The position numbers and the translations under genes were made by a program. Under the pieces are notes generated by a model that was not told where the DNA came from, made no database searches, and worked only from the letters and a program-made list of their open reading frames with translations. A DNA stretch of 64,000 nt from Caballeronia sp031450805 (GTDB lineage Bacteria; Pseudomonadota; Gammaproteobacteria; Burkholderiales; Burkholderiaceae), in NCBI RefSeq assembly GCF_031450805.1, contig NZ_JARTVY010000001.1, forward strand, positions 2,170,001 to 2,234,000. The letters are read 5' to 3'. Within the stretch, counting starts at the first letter, position 1. Each line of letters starts with the position of its first letter. Shown piece by piece: positions 58,680 through 64,000 of this stretch.

Positions 58680-58931
58680 TCAGTTTGAGTTCTGCTGCGC
58701 GCAAGCCGGATTGAAAACCCGCTTCGTGGATGCCGGGTTCTTCGCGAGCTTCTCAACCGGGCGACGCGGGCGGGGCACGAGCTCGCCGCCGCAGTTCGGG
58801 CATCTTGCATTCAGCACGCGGCTCGCACAGTCCGCGCAAAAAGTGCATTCAAACGAACAGATCCGCGCATCGGCGGAATCAGGCGGCAGGTCTTTGTCGC
58901 AGCACTCACAGCCTGGTCTCAGTTCCAGCAT
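58680..58931 (-). CDS. DUF1272 zinc-ribbon-like protein
   Basis: An 83-residue protein with two Cys clusters: LRPGCECCDKDLPPDS, then ICSFECTFCADCASRVL and CPNCGGEL, the pattern of DUF1272. The cysteines could bind zinc. It continues with a basic RPRRPVEKLAKNP tail. The ATG at 58931 follows GAGGAAA; a GTG at 58934 is immediately before. Function unknown. Confidence 0.8.
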   Translation of the reverse strand: MLELRPGCECCDKDLPPDSADARICSFECTFCADCASRVLNARCPNCGGELVPRPRRPVEKLAKNPASTKRVFNPACAQQNSN

Positions 58932-59008
58932 CACGTTTCCTCGATTGATGGTCTCGGCCCGTTATGGTCGAGCCAGCATAGCAAGGTGAGCGTTGCCTGT
59001 CGGATTTT

Positions 59009-59027
59009 TTTGCATACGGTATGCAAA
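59009..59027. repeat. Heptamer palindrome upstream of the large lipoprotein gene
   Basis: TTTGCATACGGTATGCAAA is a perfect 19-bp palindrome around G59018. Its core TGCATAC-G-GTATGCA follows the heptamer pattern with an A/T variant, preserving symmetry where bases differ from the consensus. It lies 69 bases before the lipoprotein start and follows a run of T. Compensating changes in both arms suggest that symmetry matters. Confidence 0.65.
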
Positions 59028-59096
59028 TTGCTGCGGTGCCGCGATGTTCCGCCGGCTTCACGCCGACGATCCTCCTCGCCTAATTCACCCGAGCCC

Positions 59097-60188
59097 ATGA
59101 TCAGGATTCTAGCCAGCACGATCCCAACCAAAGCCTTGTCCATCGCCGTTCTGAGCGCCTCTTTTCTTGCGGCGGGCTGTTCCAGCCTCGGCCCCACGCG
59201 GCTGAAAGCCGATCAGGTCGACTACGCCCGCGCCCTCGGCGATGCCCAGAAGCGCGAAATTCTCGCTGCGATCGTCGGCTTGCGTTTTGCCGATGCACCG
59301 TCGTTCCTCACTGTGAGCAGCATCATCGCCGCGTACAACTTTGATGCAAGCGGTGGTGCGATTTTGAATGCGGGATCGGGCGCGCAGCCGAACTATGCAC
59401 AGGCGACGGGCAGCGTATCGTATTCGAATCACCCGACGTTCACCTTCACCCCGACGACCGGCGACGCCTACGCGAGCGCCTACATCCGCCCGCTGCCGCC
59501 GACGCTCGTGCTTCCGCTCGCGGAGAGCGGCATGCCGATCGATCTGCTGCTGCGCATGACCGCGCAATCGATCGCTGGCCTGCAGAACGGCAACGCGCTC
59601 GGCGGCCCGAACGCGTCGGGCGCGCCGGAGTTCTTCCTGCTGATTCAGGCTTTGAGGCGCTTGCAACTGGCGGGCGAACTGAACGTGGAATCGCGCAACG
59701 AGGACCACGCGGGGCGCGTGTACATAACGCTTGCCGCGACGCGCAGCGGAACGAACAAGGCCATCACCGACGATCTCGCGCTCGTGCGCAAGCTGCTTCA
59801 TCTGTCGCCGAAGATGAAGACGTACGAGATCGTGTATGGCCAGTCTTCCGACAAGGACCGGATTCCGATGGTGACGCGCTCCGTACTCGGCATCCTGACC
59901 GACCTCGGTGCGCAGATTCCCGTGCCGGACGCGCAGGTCGGGACGGGCGCAACAAAGCCGACCATCGGACTGATCGGCGGCGAGACGCGGCCGACCATCG
60001 TCGTGAAGGTGGGCGAGAAAGCGCCGCAGGATGCCTACGTGAGCGTGCTCTACGACCGATCGCAGTACTGGATCGACAGGGGCGACTTCGATTCGAAGTA
60101 CGCGTTCACGGTCGTGCAGAACCTGATGGCGCTCGCGGAAGTGACTGATACCTCGAAGGCGCCGGTCGTGACGATTCCCGCAAACTGA
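59097..60188 (+). CDS. Large lipoprotein of unknown function
   Basis: A 363-residue protein with a lipoprotein signal (ALSIAVLSASFLAAGC, lipobox Cys near residue 23), so outer-membrane-anchored or periplasmic. The mature chain begins SSLGPTRLKADQVDYARALG and has later SSDKDRIPMVTRSVLGILTD near 255 and TIVVKVGEKAPQDAYVSVLY near 300. No catalytic motif is visible. It lies just before an RND efflux permease gene, but the 304-bp gap with arrays suggests separate promoters. No good ribosome-binding site is seen. Confidence 0.7.
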   Translation: MIRILASTIPTKALSIAVLSASFLAAGCSSLGPTRLKADQVDYARALGDAQKREILAAIVGLRFADAPSFLTVSSIIAAYNFDASGGAILNAGSGAQPNYAQATGSVSYSNHPTFTFTPTTGDAYASAYIRPLPPTLVLPLAESGMPIDLLLRMTAQSIAGLQNGNALGGPNASGAPEFFLLIQALRRLQLAGELNVESRNEDHAGRVYITLAATRSGTNKAITDDLALVRKLLHLSPKMKTYEIVYGQSSDKDRIPMVTRSVLGILTDLGAQIPVPDAQVGTGATKPTIGLIGGETRPTIVVKVGEKAPQDAYVSVLYDRSQYWIDRGDFDSKYAFTVVQNLMALAEVTDTSKAPVVTIPAN

Positions 60189-60199
60189 ACTGGCGTTTT

Positions 60200-60235
60200 T
60201 GCATGCGGCATGCAACGCGCCGCATGCCAAGTGCA
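60200..60235. repeat. Heptamer array between the lipoprotein and the RND permease gene
   Basis: Five 7-base units from 60200 in register: TGCATGC, GGCATGC (60207), AACGCGC (60214), CGCATGC (60221) and CAAGTGC (60228). The first two form the perfect palindrome TGCATGCGGCATGCA. The block is flanked by TTTT on the left and AAAA on the right, so the whole is a larger inverted repeat. It lies 12 bases after the lipoprotein stop and about 260 bp before the RND gene; the remaining gap (60236-60492) shows no other clear element. Confidence 0.6.
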
Positions 60236-60492
60236 AAACTGACGGCGCGCTGACCGTTTCATGTCACGGGCGACAAGTTGTGCTCAACAAGAGCAGCGAC
60301 AAATGCTGTGCAATCCCGCGACGATGCAAACTGAGCTCACTGATCCGAAGAAACCTTCCGCATAAACCCTCGCAACCGTTTGCGCGATTTGTTTTGTAAG
60401 CTCTATTTGTGTCATCGTATCGAGGCTTTGAAGCAGGCGACAAGCAGCACGGCACTCAGATAGCGAACTCAAACGGGGCAGGCGGAATTTCG

Positions 60493-63400
60493 ATGTGGAT
60501 CGTAAGACTCGCGCTCAGGCGTCCGTACACGTTCATCGTCCTGTCGCTGCTGTTGCTGATCATCGGCCCGCTCGTCATCCTGCGCACGCCTACCGATATC
60601 TTTCCGAACATCGACATACCGGTCGTCAGCGTCATCTGGAGTTACAACGGACTGCCGCCGGACCAGATGGAACGCCGCATTACACTCAACTATGAGCGCG
60701 GTTTGTCGGTGGCGGTCAACGACATCGAGCACATCGAATCCGAGTCGTTGCCGGGTATCGCCGTCATACGCATCTATTTCCAGCCGAACGCGAACGTCGA
60801 CGAAGCCATCGCCGAGATCACCGCGCTCTCGCAGACGCAGTTGCGCTCGCTTCCTCCCGGCATCACGCCGCCGAACATCCTGCGCTTCAATGCATCGACG
60901 GTGCCGATACTGCGGCTCGCATTGTCGTCGGCCGAACTCACGGAGCAGCAACTCTACGACTTCGGCAACAGCTTCCTGAAGACGCAGCTCGCGACGGTGC
61001 AGGGCGCATCCGTGCCGCTGCCCTATGGCGGCAAGCAGCGGCAGATCATGGTCGATATCGATTCGCAAAAGCTGCAGGCCAAGAACCTCGCGCCGACCGA
61101 TGTCGTCAATGCGATCAGCGCGCAGAACCTGATCCTGCCGACCGGCACGACGAAGATCGGTTCGATGGAATATTCAGTGGGCCTGAATGCCAGCCCGGGC
61201 ACCATCGAAGGACTCAACGATATCCCCATTCGCACCGGCCCCGGCGGCACGATCTACATCAAGGACGTGGCGCACGTGCGCGACGGTTTCCAGCCGCAAA
61301 CCAACATCGTTCGCGTCGATGGCACGCGTGCGTCGCTACTGACGATCAACAAGAGCGGCAACGCATCGACGCTCGATATCGTCGCGCGCGTGAAAAATCT
61401 CTTGCCGACCTTGCGCGGCATGGTGCCCGAATCGCTGAAGATCGAACCGGTCGCGGATCAATCGTTGTTCGTGCGTGCATCGGTATCCGGCGTGCTGCGC
61501 GAAGCGGTCATCGCAGCGGGACTCACTGCATTGATGGTGCTGCTCTTTCTCGGCAGCTGGCGCGCGACGCTCATCATCGCCATTTCCATTCCGCTATCGA
61601 TGCTGACGTCGATCGTCGCGCTTTCGGCGATCGGCCAGACCATCAACATCATGACGCTTGGCGGTCTTGCGCTGGCCGTGGGCATTCTCGTGGACGACGC
61701 GACGGTCGCGATCGAGAACATCAGCCAGAACCTCGAGCAGGGCAAGGAACTCGAACAAGCCATCCTCGATGGCGCACAGCAGATTGCCGTGCCGACGCTC
61801 GTCTCCACGCTATCGATCTGCATCGTATTCATCCCGATGTTCCTGCTGACAGGCGTCGCGCATTACCTCTTCGTGCCGATGGCCGAGGCCGTCGTGTTCG
61901 CGATGCTCGCGTCGTACTTCTTCTCGCGCACGCTCATTCCGACGCTTGCCAAGTATCTCTTGCGGCATCACGGGCACATGGGTGGCGATGTCGAATCGAT
62001 GAAGGGTTCGCGCAACGTATTCGTGCGTATTCACCTCGGCTTCGAGCGGCGTTTCGAGGCAGTGCGCAGCCGATACCGCGCCTTTCTCGAAGCGCGGCTC
62101 GCGCATCCGGGCCGCTTCGCATCGCTGTTTCTCGCATGTTGTCTGCTCTCGCTTGCGCTTGCGTCGTTTCTTGGACGCGACTTCTTTCCTTCGGTCGATT
62201 CGGGCGTCATCGCGATGCACATGCGAACCAAGACAGGCACGCGCATCGAAGAGACAGCGGTGCTAACCGACCGCGTCGACAATCGTATACGCGAGTTGAT
62301 CCCTCGCAACGAGATTCGCTCGTTCATCGACAACATGGGCTTGCCGGTATCGGGCATCAACCTGTCGTATAACAACACGGGCACAGTGAGCGCCGCCGAT
62401 GCCGACGTGCTCATCAGCCTCAACGAAGATCACGCGCCGACGGACGACTATATCCGCATGCTGAGAAAGCGCCTGCCGCAAGAGTTTCCCGGCGTGACGT
62501 TTTCGTTTCTGCCCGCTGATATCACCAGTCAGATCCTCAACTTCGGCCTGCCCGCACCGATCGATATCTCGATCACCGGCCGCGACGTGCGCGCGAACCG
62601 CGACTTCGCGAATCATTTGCTGGAGAAGATACGGCGCGTTCCCGGTCTCGTCGATGCGCGCATACAGCAGCCTTCCGATCTTCCCTCGATCAATGTCGAA
62701 GTGGATCGCACGAAAGCCTTGCAGGCCGGCTTCACGCAGCGTGATGTCGCGAACAACCTGCTCATCACATTGTCCGGCAGCCAGCAGACGACGCCGACGT
62801 TCTGGCTCAATCCGGTCAATGGCGTGAGCTACAACGTCATCACGACCGCGCCGCAATACGACATGAATTCACTGCAGTCAGTGGCCAATATTCCGGTGAC
62901 ATCGGCGAGCGGCAAGACGAACATTCTCGGCGCGCTGGCATCGCTTTCGCGCAGCTCGCGCGACGCGGTCGTCTATCACTACAACGCGCAGACCACCATC
63001 AATCTCTATGCGACCACGGAACGCCGCGATCTTGGCGCGGTATCGGATGACGTGCAGCGCATCATCGATGATTCGCGCGGACAGTTGCCGAAGGGGTCGT
63101 CCATTGACATACGCGGCCAGGTCGAAACGATGAACACATCGTTCTCCGGTCTCGCGCTCGGATTGATACTGGCCGTGGTGCTCGTGTATCTGCTGATCGT
63201 CGTGAACTTTCAGTCGTGGCTCGATCCGTTCATCATCATCACCGCGTTGCCGGGCGCGCTCGCGGGCATCGTGTGGATGCTGTTCATCACGCATACGACG
63301 CTGTCGATTCCCGCGCTGACGGGCGCCATCATGTGCATCGGCATTGCGACCGCGAACAGCATTCTCGTCGTGAGCTTTGCGCGTTCCGCGCTCGCCGAAC

Positions 63401-63678
63401 ATGGCGATGCCGTGCGTTCCGCGCTCGAAGCAGGCTATACGCGATTCCGTCCCGTGCTGATGACGGCGCTTGCGATGATGATCGGCATGGTGCCGATGGC
63501 GATCGGCCTCGGCGAAGGCGGCGAGCAGAACGCACCGCTTGGACGCGCGGTGATCGGCGGGTTGATGGTCGGCACGGTCGCGACGCTGTTCTTCGTGCCC
63601 GTCGTGTTTTCGATGGTCTACAAGCACATCGAGGCGCGCAAGGAACGCGATGAACGCATGCGGAATGCACACTTCTGA
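60493..63678 (+). CDS. RND-family efflux permease
   Basis: A 1061-residue inner-membrane transporter with the RND layout of twelve helices and two large periplasmic loops. The N-terminal phrase MWIVRLALRRPYTFIVLSLL and the proton-relay aspartates D401 and D402 in LVDDATVAIENI are present. It is of the multidrug/HAE1-like branch in which the adaptor gene follows the permease (63694). Start MWIVRLAL is taken where homology begins; a frame from 60409 is not preferred. No outer-membrane channel gene is seen yet; it may lie beyond the window. Confidence 0.9.
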   Translation: MWIVRLALRRPYTFIVLSLLLLIIGPLVILRTPTDIFPNIDIPVVSVIWSYNGLPPDQMERRITLNYERGLSVAVNDIEHIESESLPGIAVIRIYFQPNANVDEAIAEITALSQTQLRSLPPGITPPNILRFNASTVPILRLALSSAELTEQQLYDFGNSFLKTQLATVQGASVPLPYGGKQRQIMVDIDSQKLQAKNLAPTDVVNAISAQNLILPTGTTKIGSMEYSVGLNASPGTIEGLNDIPIRTGPGGTIYIKDVAHVRDGFQPQTNIVRVDGTRASLLTINKSGNASTLDIVARVKNLLPTLRGMVPESLKIEPVADQSLFVRASVSGVLREAVIAAGLTALMVLLFLGSWRATLIIAISIPLSMLTSIVALSAIGQTINIMTLGGLALAVGILVDDATVAIENISQNLEQGKELEQAILDGAQQIAVPTLVSTLSICIVFIPMFLLTGVAHYLFVPMAEAVVFAMLASYFFSRTLIPTLAKYLLRHHGHMGGDVESMKGSRNVFVRIHLGFERRFEAVRSRYRAFLEARLAHPGRFASLFLACCLLSLALASFLGRDFFPSVDSGVIAMHMRTKTGTRIEETAVLTDRVDNRIRELIPRNEIRSFIDNMGLPVSGINLSYNNTGTVSAADADVLISLNEDHAPTDDYIRMLRKRLPQEFPGVTFSFLPADITSQILNFGLPAPIDISITGRDVRANRDFANHLLEKIRRVPGLVDARIQQPSDLPSINVEVDRTKALQAGFTQRDVANNLLITLSGSQQTTPTFWLNPVNGVSYNVITTAPQYDMNSLQSVANIPVTSASGKTNILGALASLSRSSRDAVVYHYNAQTTINLYATTERRDLGAVSDDVQRIIDDSRGQLPKGSSIDIRGQVETMNTSFSGLALGLILAVVLVYLLIVVNFQSWLDPFIIITALPGALAGIVWMLFITHTTLSIPALTGAIMCIGIATANSILVVSFARSALAEHGDAVRSALEAGYTRFRPVLMTALAMMIGMVPMAIGLGEGGEQNAPLGRAVIGGLMVGTVATLFFVPVVFSMVYKHIEARKERDERMRNAHF

Positions 63679-63693
63679 ACTTACGGAGAACGA

Positions 63694-64000
63694 ATGGAAG
63701 AGCAGTTGACGCAACGTTCGGCAACGGGCAAGCGAGGGCGTGTATGGCTCGTGATCGCGCTAGTGATCGTGGCCGGCATCGTCGCGCAGGGCATCTGGTC
63801 GCGCCATGCCGAACACGCCGAGCTTCAGCGCGATGCAGCCGAACACGGCATGCTGACCGTCGAGGTCATCAAGCCCATGCAGATGAAGCCGACGCAAGAC
63901 CTGTTGCTCGCCGGCGATATCCGTGCGTTCTCCGATGCGCCGATCTTCGCGCGCACCAGCGGTTATCTGAAGCGCTGGACGGTGGATATCGGCAGCAAGG
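63694..64000 (+). CDS. RND efflux periplasmic adaptor subunit, N-terminal part (runs off the end)
   Basis: The first 102 codons are present. A short basic cytoplasmic segment (residues 1-16) and a membrane helix (VWLVIALVIVAGIVAQGIW) are followed by a periplasmic start that has the membrane-fusion-protein beta-barrel/lipoyl entrance (TQDLLLAGDIRAFSDAPIFA, then RTSGYLKRWTVDIG). GGAGAA precedes the ATG, 15 bases after the permease stop. It is the likely partner of the RND permease. Confidence 0.87.
   Translation, partial: MEEQLTQRSATGKRGRVWLVIALVIVAGIVAQGIWSRHAEHAELQRDAAEHGMLTVEVIKPMQMKPTQDLLLAGDIRAFSDAPIFARTSGYLKRWTVDIGSK

Noticed and set aside
23060..63678. Mobile-element or prophage segments
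   Set aside because: No transposase, integrase or phage gene and no flanking target duplications were seen anywhere in the window.

Overview
The window is GC-rich, densely coded chromosomal DNA. It looks like a Burkholderiaceae genome of the Paraburkholderia/Caballeronia type. The pointers are the order phaB-phaR-rimO, a Burkholderia-type porin, Ku/LigD end joining, a bacteriophytochrome cluster, and many short proteins of types common in Burkholderia. I see no rRNA, tRNA, insertion sequence, prophage or CRISPR array.

Layout. 1-7.2 kb: the end of phaB, the PHA regulator phaR, a 0.6-kb imperfect palindrome, rimO, a PfkB sugar kinase, the thiolase bktB, a lipoprotein and metC. 7.2-11.2 kb: serB, then a divergent LysR regulator/oxidoreductase pair and a secreted protein. 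11.4-15.4 kb: a non-homologous end-joining set (ku, ligD, small acidic protein). 15.6-21.1 kb: a red-light sensing set (heme oxygenase bphO, phytochrome kinase bphP, Rcp1-like response regulator, a possible 31-residue ORF, hybrid histidine kinase). 21.2-31.6 kb: two VOC proteins, a FetAB-like exporter, an AsmA protein, a ClC antiporter, a DkgB-like reductase and a GST. 31.8-35.2 kb: a PLP enzyme of sulfur amino-acid metabolism, and YeiH divergent from its likely LysR regulator. 35.2-40.8 kb: a 2-ketogluconate operon (kguE-kguK-kguT-kguD) followed by the LacI-type repressor ptxS, with a perfect 16-bp operator in front. 40.8-54.1 kb: a YhfC-type membrane protease, small unknown proteins, an Lrp/saccharopine-dehydrogenase-like pair, a CPA1-like antiporter, a mercuric-reductase-like flavoprotein, an MFS carrier, a PRC-barrel lipoprotein, an ankyrin protein, a methyltransferase and a Rieske oxygenase. 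54.6-64 kb: a porin, an SDR, a DUF2235 hydrolase, small proteins, a large lipoprotein, and an RND permease whose adaptor gene runs off the end.

The most unusual signal is not a gene. At about ten intergenic places the DNA falls into consecutive 7-base units built on NGCATGC, a self-complementary GCATGC plus one spacer base. Each site has two to seven units in phase, usually 40-75 bp upstream of a start codon. Two units together make the palindrome TGCATGCNGCATGCA. They lie before serB, the oxidoreductase, the PLP enzyme, kguK, the Lrp gene, the PRC lipoprotein, the large lipoprotein and the RND pump. Other points of interest are the 0.6-kb palindrome after phaR, a terminator that buries the start codon of the next gene (42.48 kb), a 20-bp tandem duplication that creates an 8-codon ORF ending at the start of an MFS gene (49.75 kb), and the compact operator region of the 2-ketogluconate operon.
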